24,640 bases of DNA. Source: Anaerolineae bacterium (GTDB lineage Bacteria; Chloroflexota; Anaerolineae; B4-G1; SLSP01). The position numbers were made by a program, and so were the translations under genes. The stretch covers positions 1 to 24,640 of the forward strand of contig JAFGSL010000422.1 in assembly GCA_016934645.1 (NCBI GenBank). Reading direction: 5' to 3'. Shown piece by piece: positions 8,837 to 16,927 of this stretch; within the stretch, counting starts at the first letter, position 1; each line of letters starts with the position of its first letter. The notes below the pieces were generated by a model that saw nothing but the letters and a program-made list of their open reading frames with translations, ran no database searches and was not told the DNA's origin.

Positions 8837-10282
8837 TTATTCTACCTGCCACACGTGGACCACGGGCTTGCCACCGTCGGCATACAACTCCAACACGTAA
8901 AGGCGGCCCCCAGCACGATCAAACGCCACAGCGCCGATGCGATTGCGGCGCTGGTCGCCCCAGCCGAGCATGATCACATCCCATTCAGGGGGATTGAGAT
9001 ATAGATGCTCATCAAGGTCTATGATGGCGTAGGGCTGCGGCATCCAGGATTCCAGTTGTCCTGCCGCGACTTGTGCGAGTTGTGCCGGGTCATAGAGGAT
9101 GAATTGTGCATCGAAGCGTGTGCTCCACCAACCGCGCCCACTCACGCACGTGCCGGCATCCTCGTTGCAGCATCCTGCGAAATCTTCCGGCGGGCATGGT
9201 GTTCCGTCGGCCAGGCGGCAGGCGGTAAAATCGGCGTGGGTATCCACACAGGGAAACTCCGGTCCGTCGCGGTGGATGAATCCATACCAGTATTTCGTCC
9301 CTGTGCTTTTGGTCCCCGCGAACAGCACCGCCGACTTGCCGGATGCTGTCGTGAGCCAGGCGCCCCCTTCCCATTCGTCGGGATGCTGGTAGCCGTTCAT
9401 TGCGCGTTCGATATTTTCGGTGTTGTACGCATTCTCATAGAGCAACAATGTCGTCTCCGGCAGATGCGTGCCTGGTGATGGTGAGGAGCCATCCTCCGAC
9501 CAGGGCCGGTAGGCGAAGAGCGTCGGTCCCATGCCTCCCTGTCCGCCATCTCGCATCCGTCCTGTGGCAAGATACCGCCCTTGGACGTAAGTATCAGCCC
9601 AATCGGCAGGAATGTCAAACATATATCCGTTGGTGCTGTAGAGATTTTGGTCGCCAATGAACCATGTCCCCTGGAAGTCGGGATCGGCGAGGTCGGCGCT
9701 GAACCAGCCGTGTGAAGGGATGCCATCAGGTTGCAGATGTTGTCCCCACGCGATGTGAATTTTTGGGCCGGTCGCCGGGTAATTCAAGTATTGCAATCCC
9801 ACTTTGGGGATTTCCTCAAGTTCTGTGAAGTATCCGGCGGTCACGTTGTGGAAATCTTGGCGAAATTCCGCATAGGGCAAGTCATCCAGATTGCGCGAGT
9901 CGACCGGCTCGGGGATGCTGATCTCGGCGACCTGGTTGCCGTCGGGGACATCACCGTATGCGACGCGGTCGTGCCCCATCACGAACAGTGTGCCGTTGCC
10001 TGGGTCGTTATCCGGGTTGAACGTTATCGCGTTGCCGCCATAGGCGAAGGTGCGTGGCGGATCGTCGCCTCCGGGCAGGCGGAACGCACCTAGATAGGTG
10101 AAATCGTCCGGGGCGATCAGATCACCGGACGGTGGCGTAGCATAGGGGGTGGGGGACGCGGGCGGGTTCACCGCTGCGGGCGTGTCGGTGATGGCGATGG
10201 GCGTTTCCGATTCTGAGGCATTGCACGCGAGCAACACGCTGAGTAAGACAATGGCCAGGCTAAAACTCAGGTAGCGCTTCAC
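8837..10282 (-). CDS. Lipoprotein with uncharacterised Cys-rich domain (split paralogue, second half)
   Basis: 481 residues from a GTG start that overlaps the upstream stop as GTGA, implying translational coupling; the frame is open further upstream but that extension is Arg/Thr-rich and overlaps the preceding gene, so I reject it. A type II signal peptide (VKRYLSFSLAIVLLSVLLAC) gives a lipobox Cys at residue 20. After a Pro/Thr linker comes a domain of about 430 residues beginning DDFTYLGAFRLPGG, with repeated Trp/Gly-rich blocks that could be a beta-propeller; I do not recognise a family. It contains a six-cysteine cluster (pattern C..C..C..CC..C, with one extra Cys here) conserved in the C-terminal half of the 1001-residue protein encoded upstream. 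Expected location: outer face of the membrane. Function unknown. Confidence 0.85.
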   Translation of the reverse strand: MKRYLSFSLAIVLLSVLLACNASESETPIAITDTPAAVNPPASPTPYATPPSGDLIAPDDFTYLGAFRLPGGDDPPRTFAYGGNAITFNPDNDPGNGTLFVMGHDRVAYGDVPDGNQVAEISIPEPVDSRNLDDLPYAEFRQDFHNVTAGYFTELEEIPKVGLQYLNYPATGPKIHIAWGQHLQPDGIPSHGWFSADLADPDFQGTWFIGDQNLYSTNGYMFDIPADWADTYVQGRYLATGRMRDGGQGGMGPTLFAYRPWSEDGSSPSPGTHLPETTLLLYENAYNTENIERAMNGYQHPDEWEGGAWLTTASGKSAVLFAGTKSTGTKYWYGFIHRDGPEFPCVDTHADFTACRLADGTPCPPEDFAGCCNEDAGTCVSGRGWWSTRFDAQFILYDPAQLAQVAAGQLESWMPQPYAIIDLDEHLYLNPPEWDVIMLGWGDQRRNRIGAVAFDRAGGRLYVLELYADGGKPVVHVWQVE

Positions 10283-11976
10283 TTTGACTTCCGTAAGGGT
10301 CGTTCGTGCATAAAGCCTACCACGAGCAGCACCAGGGCGAGCGGGGCCGAAGCGCACAGTCCGCCACGTGGTTCTTCCGTAGGTTCGGCGGGTGGCGTGG
10401 GCGGTTGTTCTTCGACGGTGGGTGCTTCCGTGGGTTGTTCCGGTGCAGGCGGTGCGGGTGGTAGCGTCTCGCCGGAAAAGCGACTGATGTCGTCCACCCA
10501 CAGATTCCCCTGACCCTCACCGAAACTGAAGGCAATGCTGGTGATGTGCGCCGGATCGAGTTCTGACAATCCGTTTTCGTCTGCCCACGAAGCGCGTGCG
10601 AAGTTACCCCAGGGAATGGTGATGGCGTTCCAGTCGGTTGTTGCCTCGAAGCCGGACTCAAATGGGGTGGGAGCGTCGGACTGCCCGGAGTAGATGATCA
10701 GCGTGACCCACAGATTGGGCGTATCTGTCCGCGCCCACAGTGCAAGACCGTTGCCGTCGCTCCAGTTTTGCACGTCGTCATAATACCGTCCGCAGCCACC
10801 CCAACTGTCGGCGGGGATGGTGTACGCTACCCGCAAGCCTGCCGCACCGCTGTGTGCATCGCTATCTGCACTGCACGTGAGCGTCGTGCCTTCGCCGAGA
10901 TCAGCGTACCATTCCAGGTCATCCTCGAAGTCGTCGATCACACTGCCGCCGGTTGCAGGAGCTGCCACAGTCTCCGGCGGCGCTTCGGTTGCTTCTTGCG
11001 GTGGAGCGGTGGTCGGTTCGACAGGCGGCGGGGCTACGACGCCCCCGGCTTGCCAGCGATTGTAAAATACGTTGAGCAGCGGCACGAACTCGGCGGTGGC
11101 TTTGCTGTGCCCTTCCGTCGAGGGATGGCTGTCGCCGCTTGGGTAGGCAGAGAAGTTGTTGCCCGTGGCCTGGATGTGCACGATATCGCCGCCCATCCAG
11201 TAGTGGTGGTTGTCCGGATCGGTGAGCACATTGTAGTAATCGAAGACGGCGACATTCGCGTAAGGATAATCCGCCAACCAGTCGTTGATCAGCCAATTAT
11301 TGAAGGCACGTGCGTTGGCGGCACGGCCGCGCGAGGTGTCGCTGCGCATCAACGGCGGCGCGGTGATGACGACGAAGAGCTTGTCCTGCCGGGTCTCGAA
11401 GTACGTCAGCAGTGCGTTGTAGACAGCCTTCGCGTTGGCGACGCTGTAGTCGTAGTCGTTCGGTTCGCTCAGTGGTGGATCGTCGGGGTCGCCATACAGG
11501 TCGGAGTTGGGGAAGCACGATTTGAACATGATAATGACGTTCTCACCGCCGGGATCGGAGGTCATCCGCGACCAATTGCCGAAATCGCCAATGTTTTGCC
11601 CGTTCTCGTTGTAGAGTGCATCCAGGCAGACGTCACGATTGGGACCGGCGAACCATTCTAGCCAGTTGGGGATGTCCGTCCGGTCGCCAATCCCGTCCGG
11701 CCCCCAGCCGTAGTTCGTCGCGCTGGCGAAGTAGTTGTTTTCCATCAGCGCGAGTGCCAGACCGCCATAAGGTTGATCGTTGTTCGGGTCGGCCAGCCAG
11801 TTCCCGCCGGTGGAGTGGTGGATGAAGATGAGCTTGACGGGTGCAGCGGGCGGGTCGGCGGAGAGGGGGAGAGAGGTGAGGGTGTGGGAGAGGGAGAGTG
11901 TGGGAGAGGCGTCGACGGTTCCCGCAATGATCAATAAACTTGCTAACAGACATAGAACACAAGCAACGCGTTTCAT
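10279..11976 (-). CDS. Exported SGNH-hydrolase-like protein with CBM-like domain and C-terminal membrane anchor
   Basis: 565 residues. I chose the ATG at 11976 because GGGGAGG precedes it by 6 nt; an upstream in-frame extension lacks this. Order: signal peptide 1-24; low-complexity Ser/Thr/Leu linker; SGNH-like domain about 46-325 with a candidate nucleophile S55 in IHHSTGG, a block-III-like KSCFPNSD, and a C-terminal D-x-H-like GDSHPSTEGH; Pro/Thr/Glu linker; jelly-roll domain 344-503 resembling CBM11/CIA30-type carbohydrate-binding modules; second Pro/Glu linker; hydrophobic segment from about 541 after GGLCASAP; basic tail RPLRKSK. That end looks like a sorting signal or simple membrane anchor. 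The SGNH-like part is highly similar to residues 57-345 of the 1001-residue protein. SGNH assignment is motif-based and tentative; esterase activity on a polysaccharide is inference. Confidence 0.83.
   Translation of the reverse strand: MKRVACVLCLLASLLIIAGTVDASPTLSLSHTLTSLPLSADPPAAPVKLIFIHHSTGGNWLADPNNDQPYGGLALALMENNYFASATNYGWGPDGIGDRTDIPNWLEWFAGPNRDVCLDALYNENGQNIGDFGNWSRMTSDPGGENVIIMFKSCFPNSDLYGDPDDPPLSEPNDYDYSVANAKAVYNALLTYFETRQDKLFVVITAPPLMRSDTSRGRAANARAFNNWLINDWLADYPYANVAVFDYYNVLTDPDNHHYWMGGDIVHIQATGNNFSAYPSGDSHPSTEGHSKATAEFVPLLNVFYNRWQAGGVVAPPPVEPTTAPPQEATEAPPETVAAPATGGSVIDDFEDDLEWYADLGEGTTLTCSADSDAHSGAAGLRVAYTIPADSWGGCGRYYDDVQNWSDGNGLALWARTDTPNLWVTLIIYSGQSDAPTPFESGFEATTDWNAITIPWGNFARASWADENGLSELDPAHITSIAFSFGEGQGNLWVDDISRFSGETLPPAPPAPEQPTEAPTVEEQPPTPPAEPTEEPRGGLCASAPLALVLLVVGFMHERPLRKSK
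11850..11912. repeat. Purine-rich word repeat inside coding sequence (array E)
   Basis: The plus strand is an uninterrupted G/A/T run with GTGTGGGAGAGG repeated at 11882-11893 and 11898-11909, a 16-nt (2 x 8) spacing. It encodes the Ser/Leu/Thr/Pro-rich linker just after the signal peptide of the SGNH-like protein, keeping the frame open. The paralogue has an unrelated linker at this place, so the tract is probably an expansion tolerated there. Confidence 0.55.
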
Positions 11977-11996
11977 TGAAAACCTCCCCTTGCCTC

Positions 11997-12416
11997 CTAC
12001 GGGCATGGATATGCGCCGTTGTAAACTTCCGTTTCACCTTGGCTCGTTTTGAACCAGATGCCCAATGTGGCCCCAATGGGCGTGCGATAGAACTGCGCTT
12101 GTAGCCTCCCCTTGCCGCGCGGGCCGGACAGCGTCGTGGAGAATTGCCCTTGGCGTTCCCCACCGCCACTCTCGAAGTACGACGTCCATGCGAATAGACC
12201 GGGCGTCACCGGCTCCCCCGTGACCCTGATGACCCGCGCGCTGCGTTCAGCCGTGTCAAGTACACAGGCGTATTCTTCGGATGTTTTGATCGAGAAGCCG
12301 AAGACGTAGAGCAAGATGAGTGGAACGATGGCAAATAATGCGAAGGAAACCAGGCTGCGCCCGCAACCGCGCAGCGCGTTCTGGAACGTGGGGGTGGGAT
12401 CATTGTCTGTGTTCAT
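11997..12416 (-). CDS. Small membrane protein with Coa1-like domain
   Basis: 139 residues, ATG preceded by AAAGGA at 4-5 nt. A single transmembrane segment at about residues 20-42 is followed by an exported domain containing GEPVTPG, then SGPRGKGRLQAQFYRT and a final strand with GIWFKTS. This order (G-E-P-V, then G-x-x-G-K-G and beta-strands) resembles the cytochrome oxidase assembly protein 1 (Coa1/Tim21-like) domain, often found in bacterial membrane proteins of unknown role. It sits between the fused and split SGNH-like loci on the same strand; a strong hairpin separates it from the upstream gene. No link to respiration is visible nearby, so the name describes the fold only. It could be an unrelated small beta-rich protein. 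Confidence 0.7.
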   Translation of the reverse strand: MNTDNDPTPTFQNALRGCGRSLVSFALFAIVPLILLYVFGFSIKTSEEYACVLDTAERSARVIRVTGEPVTPGLFAWTSYFESGGGERQGQFSTTLSGPRGKGRLQAQFYRTPIGATLGIWFKTSQGETEVYNGAYPCP

Positions 12417-12429
12417 TTGGTCCTTTCGG

Positions 12430-12463
12430 AGACCTGTCAGGTTTTCCGAAACCTGACAGGTCT
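12430..12463 (-). repeat. Perfect 15-bp inverted repeat (hairpin) between exported-protein genes
   Basis: AGACCTGTCAGGTTT (12430-12444), loop TCCG, then the exact complement (12449-12463). It starts 2 bp beyond the stop codon of the 1001-residue gene and ends a few bases before the ribosome-binding site of the Coa1-like gene. No U-run follows on the minus strand, so it looks more like a dispersed palindromic element, processing site or mRNA stabiliser than a classic terminator. Confidence 0.8.
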
Positions 12464-12464
12464 G

Positions 12465-15400
12465 TCACTGTACCTGCCACACGTGCACCATCGGCTTGGC
12501 CTCGTCCCCGTGGACTTCCAGGACGTACAGGTATCCATTGGCCCGGTCGAAGGCCACGGCGCTGATGCGATCGCGGCGCTGATCGCCCCAACCAACCTCG
12601 AACACGTCCCACACCGGTGGGTTGAAGTACAGGTGTTCGTCGATGTCGATGATGGCGTAGGGCTGTGGTTCCCAAGATGCCAGCGTTCCGGCGGCGACCT
12701 GTGCCAGGTCTGCCGGGTCGTAAAGGATAAACTGCGCGTCGAAGCGTGTGCTCCACCAGCCTCGCGCGCTGATGCAGTCATCGCTCTCGGTGCAGCAGAA
12801 GATAACGTCCGTTTCGGGACATTCTGTGCCATCGGCCATGCGGCACGGCCAGAAGTCGCCGATCACATCCATATCCACACACGGCGACAGCGGATTGGTG
12901 GGGTGGATGTATCCGTACCAGTTTTGGGCGCCTGTCCCCTTGGTCCCCGCGAACAGCACCGCCGCTTTGCCCGATGATGTGGTGAGCCACGCACCGCCCT
13001 CCCACTGGTCGGCGTGCTGGTAGTCATTCAAGCAGCGGGTGATCACATCGGTAATCATCGCACTTTCGTAGAGCAGCAAGGGCGTTTCGCTCAGGTGCGT
13101 GCCCGATACCGGGGCCGTCCCCCCCGTTCCCCACGGGCGATAGGCCAGGAGAGCCGGACCCATACCGCCCAATCCGCCGGGGCTGAACCGGCCAGTCGCC
13201 AGGTAGCGGCCTTGCGCGTGGACATCGGCCCACGCTGCTGGGATGTCGAGCATGTAACCATTGACGCTGTTGGGGTTCTGGTCGCCGATGAACCACTCGC
13301 CTTGGAAGTCCGGGGTCGCCAAATCCGCGCTGACCCACGCCTGCGAAGGCAAGAAATCCTCAAGTTGCTGCAAATGCCGTCCCCAGGTGATGTGGACTTT
13401 CGGACCGGTGTCCGCGTGATTGAGATATTGGATTCCCACTTTGGGGACGGTGCTGAGTTCCTGGAAATGCCCGGCAGTTACGTTCTGAAAACCTTGTAGA
13501 AATCCGGCATACGGCAAATCGTCCACATTGCTGGAATTGACCGGTACTGGAATGGTGACTTCGGCGAATTGGTCGCCATCGAGGTAGTCGTCGGTCCGGT
13601 CGTGCCCGGTGATGAACAACGATCCGGGGTAGACGTCAGTGTTGGTGATGTGCCCGTCGGGATTGAACGCTATTGCGTTGCCGCCGTAGGCGAAGGTGCG
13701 AGGTGGGTCGGCATCGTCGCCGGGAAGGCGGAACGCGCCCAGGTACGTCAGATCGCCGGGCTGGAGAAGGTCGCCAGATGGCACTACTTGGATGGTGATG
13801 CTGTGGTCATCATTTGCGTTGTGGGTACCGGAGCAGTTGCTGGCGTCCACTTGAACGATTTTGCTGCCCGTGGTATTCCACTGATATGTTGCGCTCGCCG
13901 TGCCCTGCCCGCTCTGTGGAACAGGTGTCCAGGTGTAGGCGATAGGCGCCGTGGCATTAGCAGGTGTGGGGAGCACATTGAACGTGTAGATGGTGTTGGT
14001 CACGCCGCTGCTCGGTCCGCTGATGGTCACGCCGGTGAGTGGGACGGCGCACGCGGGTGGTGTAGGAGCGTAATTGCGCATCACCAATGGCAGATAAATG
14101 AGCTGGTCCATCTCGCCTGGCTGGTAAAGCGTGAAGACAGCGTCGCTGACGTCGAAGACAGTCGTGGGGCTGACGACACTTTCCACACGCACAAGTGTTG
14201 TCGTGGACGTTGTGACCGGCGTCATCCAGTTGTAGCTGTTGGTGTTGCTCAAGTTCAGGGCAATGTTGTGTCGCGTGGCGAAGCTGTCGGTGGAATAGGT
14301 GAGGTTGACGTTGGCAACGGTGCCGGTGGTGGTCCATTGGATCATTTGCTGGCTGCCAGCGAGCCAGTTCTCGCCGCCGTTGGGGCTTATGAGGTGTAGT
14401 GCAGGCGGTGTTGGTGCTACGCCGGATTTCCAGCGATTGTAGAAGACGTTGAGTAGTGGCACAAATTCGGCAGTGGCCTTCTGCTGCCCGTTCGTCGTTG
14501 GGTGACTATCACCACTGGGGTAGGCCGAATAGTTGTTGGGAATCGTCTGCGTGTGTGTGACAGCGCTTCCGTTCCAATAATGGTGATTGCCATCCGGGCG
14601 CAGAGCATAATCGTTAGGTTCCGTGATGACCTCGGTATCGTCAATGCGACCGGGACTGCCGTTGGAGGTCAACACATTGTAGTAATCAAAGATGGCGACG
14701 TTGGAATATGTGTAACTGTTGCTGGATAGCCAGTCATTGATCAACCAGTTATTGAAGGCACGAGCATTTGCTGCCCGTTCCGACGCGGTCTCGCCTTCTG
14801 CCAGCGGCGGCGCAGCGATGACGACAAAGAGCTTATCCTGATGGGCTGCGAAGTAGGTCAGGATCTTGTTGTAGACTGCTTTGGCATTGGCGACCGTGTA
14901 CTCGTAATCGTTCGGTTCGGGTAGCGGTGGGTCACCGGGATTGCCGTACAGATCGGAGTTGGGGAAGCAGGATTTGAACATGATGATCTCGTTTTCACCG
15001 CCAGGGTCGGTGGGCAGACGCGGCCAAGCGCCAAAACAATCATCGGAGGGTGAGGTCGGATTGCAGATATTTTGGTCGCTTTCGGCATATACTTGACTCA
15101 TAATGGTATCAGTAAACCATTCCGGCCAGTTGGGGATGTCGGTACGATCGCCGATGCCATCAGGTCCCCAGCCATAGTTGGTGGCGCTGACAAAGTAGTT
15201 GTTCTCCATCAGTGCCTGTCCCAGACCTCCGGCGTTGTCGTGTTCGCCGACATCCGCCAGCCAATGTCCACCTGTTGAGTGGTGGATGAAGATGAGCTTC
15301 ACCGGTGTGGTGGGGGAAATCGGCGAATCGGTAGTGATTGTATTGGAATAGATTGTGTCAGGGGAGAGGGCGATGTCGGCTGTGGTCGTCCGTAATGAAA

Positions 15401-15470
15401 CATAACCGATCCCGAAACTTAACAGCCCTAAGGCCAGCGCAGTAACTGCAAAAACACGCTTGTTTTTCAT
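12465..15470 (-). CDS. Fused exported protein: SGNH-like domain + Ig domains + uncharacterised Cys-rich domain
   Basis: 1001 residues; ATG follows AAAGGAGAG. Order: signal/anchor peptide 1-30; SGNH-like domain 57-345 with candidate nucleophile S65 (IHHSTGG), KSCFPNSD and GDSHPTTNGQ; an Ig-like Kre9/KNH-type domain about 352-445 (starts LISPNGGENW); the motif LIYLPLVMRNY at 456-466; a PKD/Ig-like domain about 472-560; then the 440-residue domain beginning GDLTYLGAFRLPGD, ending HVWQVQ. Its two halves match the separate proteins encoded just downstream, so the locus carries fused and split versions of the same pair. The internal LPLVMRN motif is normally a protein end in this window, suggesting a gene fusion after a tagged protein. 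It lies 41 bp after the YlbE-like gene with no promoter seen between. Function unknown; surface carbohydrate or ester processing is a guess. Confidence 0.87.
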   Translation of the reverse strand: MKNKRVFAVTALALGLLSFGIGYVSLRTTTADIALSPDTIYSNTITTDSPISPTTPVKLIFIHHSTGGHWLADVGEHDNAGGLGQALMENNYFVSATNYGWGPDGIGDRTDIPNWPEWFTDTIMSQVYAESDQNICNPTSPSDDCFGAWPRLPTDPGGENEIIMFKSCFPNSDLYGNPGDPPLPEPNDYEYTVANAKAVYNKILTYFAAHQDKLFVVIAAPPLAEGETASERAANARAFNNWLINDWLSSNSYTYSNVAIFDYYNVLTSNGSPGRIDDTEVITEPNDYALRPDGNHHYWNGSAVTHTQTIPNNYSAYPSGDSHPTTNGQQKATAEFVPLLNVFYNRWKSGVAPTPPALHLISPNGGENWLAGSQQMIQWTTTGTVANVNLTYSTDSFATRHNIALNLSNTNSYNWMTPVTTSTTTLVRVESVVSPTTVFDVSDAVFTLYQPGEMDQLIYLPLVMRNYAPTPPACAVPLTGVTISGPSSGVTNTIYTFNVLPTPANATAPIAYTWTPVPQSGQGTASATYQWNTTGSKIVQVDASNCSGTHNANDDHSITIQVVPSGDLLQPGDLTYLGAFRLPGDDADPPRTFAYGGNAIAFNPDGHITNTDVYPGSLFITGHDRTDDYLDGDQFAEVTIPVPVNSSNVDDLPYAGFLQGFQNVTAGHFQELSTVPKVGIQYLNHADTGPKVHITWGRHLQQLEDFLPSQAWVSADLATPDFQGEWFIGDQNPNSVNGYMLDIPAAWADVHAQGRYLATGRFSPGGLGGMGPALLAYRPWGTGGTAPVSGTHLSETPLLLYESAMITDVITRCLNDYQHADQWEGGAWLTTSSGKAAVLFAGTKGTGAQNWYGYIHPTNPLSPCVDMDVIGDFWPCRMADGTECPETDVIFCCTESDDCISARGWWSTRFDAQFILYDPADLAQVAAGTLASWEPQPYAIIDIDEHLYFNPPVWDVFEVGWGDQRRDRISAVAFDRANGYLYVLEVHGDEAKPMVHVWQVQ

Positions 15471-15511
15471 CGGTCTCTCCTTTACTGCTGAATGATTTTC
15501 TTCGTAAACTG

Positions 15512-16903
15512 CTACTCGTTGTTGATTGTTTCTCTAAATGCCGCCTCAAAGCACTGTCGTGGCGCGCGCACCAATCCTGCGCCGACCATGCCCACGCCCG
15601 GTTTCTTGTGTGCGATACCGGTGTTGATGAACGGCAGAATCCCTGTTGCCATCACCTTGCGCACATCGATGCCGAGCGGTGTCCCGCGGAAGTTGAGTGC
15701 AGGCACGGTGAACTGTTCGTGCTCGCCCGCTGTGATCTGGTACATCTCCTGTGTGACGTTCAGCGCCAGGGACGATGTCCCGCCGACGAAGCGCACAATC
15801 GCCGGCGCCGCCGCCATCGCAAAGCCGCCTACGCCGCCTGTCTCCGTGATCGACGAGTCGCCGATGTCGGGGTTGGCGTCGTCGGCGGTGTAACCGGGCA
15901 GCCACAGCCCCTGCACGATGGGCGCGGGCGCAGTGAACCACTGCGGCATCATCCCTGCCACGCGGATGCCGAAATCCGTGCCGTTGCGCGCCATCACCGT
16001 GATGAGGGTGCAGCCTTCGATCCCTTCGGCCGGTTCGAGCATCGCCTTTATCGCCGCCATCGAAAGGTTGAGGAAGAAGTGGTCGTTGCTGTCGATGAAC
16101 TTCAGCACTTCGGCGGCGACCTTCTTGGTTGATGTTTCGATCAGCGCGGGCGCGATTTGCCGGATGAACAGCGATGTCGCCGCGCGGTTGCGGTTGTGGA
16201 CTTCATCGCCCATGTGGAGCGCCTGGGCGATGATGCTGCGCAGGTCGATGGGGCCGGTGGCTTTGAGCGCCGCTTGGAGCGCGGGATAGAGTGTCGTCTC
16301 CATCCACTTGAGGCGCGCCAGCACGTCGTCGCCGTAAGCGCCGTACCGTAGCACGCGGCCCAGCCCCTCGTTCTGTGTGCCGTAGCTGAGATTGCCAAAC
16401 GTCTCGTTTTGCACGATGAAGACCGGCATCGAGGGTGATACGATCCCCGCCATCGGCCCAACGGTGTGATGGTGATGGCATGGATCGAAGGTGAACTCGC
16501 CTGCTGCCGCCATCGCTGCGGCCTGCTCGTAATCCTCGGCCCAGCCCTCGTAGACGGCGGCCCCCATCACCGCACCGCGCGTCGGCCCGCACATGCGCTC
16601 CCAGGTGATGGGCGGCCCGGCGTGCAGGATCATCCGTTCCCCCAGATCGGGGATCACGTCCTTCGCCACGCCCATCCCAACGAGCAACGGCCGTCCGCTG
16701 CGGATGCGCTTCACGGCTTCGGCGTTTGCCGCATCGATGTCCACCCCGCTCTGGGTGTGGGTGATCTCCACATAGCCCTCCAGTGGTGGACGCCAATCCA
16801 CGTGGATGGCCTCCACGCCTTGATCGCGCAGACTTTCCGCGAAACTCTCCAATCCGACATTCACAGCCTTAAGCGATTGGCCGAATAGGTCTTGAATAGC
16901 CAT
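15512..16903 (-). CDS. allG: DUF1116/YlbE-family protein, AllG-like subunit of oxamate carbamoyltransferase
   Basis: 463 residues, ATG preceded by GAGGAG at 6-7 nt. Recognisable DUF1116 features: an N-terminal region with LLVGMGVAKDVIPDL, the His cluster DPCHHHHTVGPMAG near 141-154, GDEVHNRNRAAT near 230, and the glycine/alanine-rich block ETGGVGGFAMAAAP near 354-367. In E. coli the homologue YlbE acts with FdrA and YlbF as oxamate carbamoyltransferase (AllFGH), converting oxalurate and phosphate to oxamate and carbamoyl phosphate in the cytoplasm. Here it follows the FdrA-like gene by 24 bp, with the DUF2877 gene upstream, so all three subunit families are present in one operon. No carbamate kinase or allantoinase is seen in the window, so the true substrate is unproven. 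Confidence 0.88.
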   Translation of the reverse strand: MAIQDLFGQSLKAVNVGLESFAESLRDQGVEAIHVDWRPPLEGYVEITHTQSGVDIDAANAEAVKRIRSGRPLLVGMGVAKDVIPDLGERMILHAGPPITWERMCGPTRGAVMGAAVYEGWAEDYEQAAAMAAAGEFTFDPCHHHHTVGPMAGIVSPSMPVFIVQNETFGNLSYGTQNEGLGRVLRYGAYGDDVLARLKWMETTLYPALQAALKATGPIDLRSIIAQALHMGDEVHNRNRAATSLFIRQIAPALIETSTKKVAAEVLKFIDSNDHFFLNLSMAAIKAMLEPAEGIEGCTLITVMARNGTDFGIRVAGMMPQWFTAPAPIVQGLWLPGYTADDANPDIGDSSITETGGVGGFAMAAAPAIVRFVGGTSSLALNVTQEMYQITAGEHEQFTVPALNFRGTPLGIDVRKVMATGILPFINTGIAHKKPGVGMVGAGLVRAPRQCFEAAFRETINNE

Positions 16904-16927
16904 AGTTTTCTCCTCAATCCAGTTCCT

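Noticed and set aside
10279..10282. Frameshifted single gene instead of SGNH-like protein plus lipoprotein
   Set aside because: The first product ends in a proper anchor with basic tail and the second begins with a complete lipoprotein signal; the overlap is a normal coupled GTGA junction.
10283..10501. Upstream extension of the lipoprotein gene
   Set aside because: Arg/Thr-rich, overlaps the SGNH-like gene, and would bury a good lipoprotein signal peptide; the GTG overlapping the upstream stop is a better start.
12430..12463. Rho-independent terminator
   Set aside because: The stem is strong, but no U-run follows on the minus strand; it is kept as a palindromic repeat.
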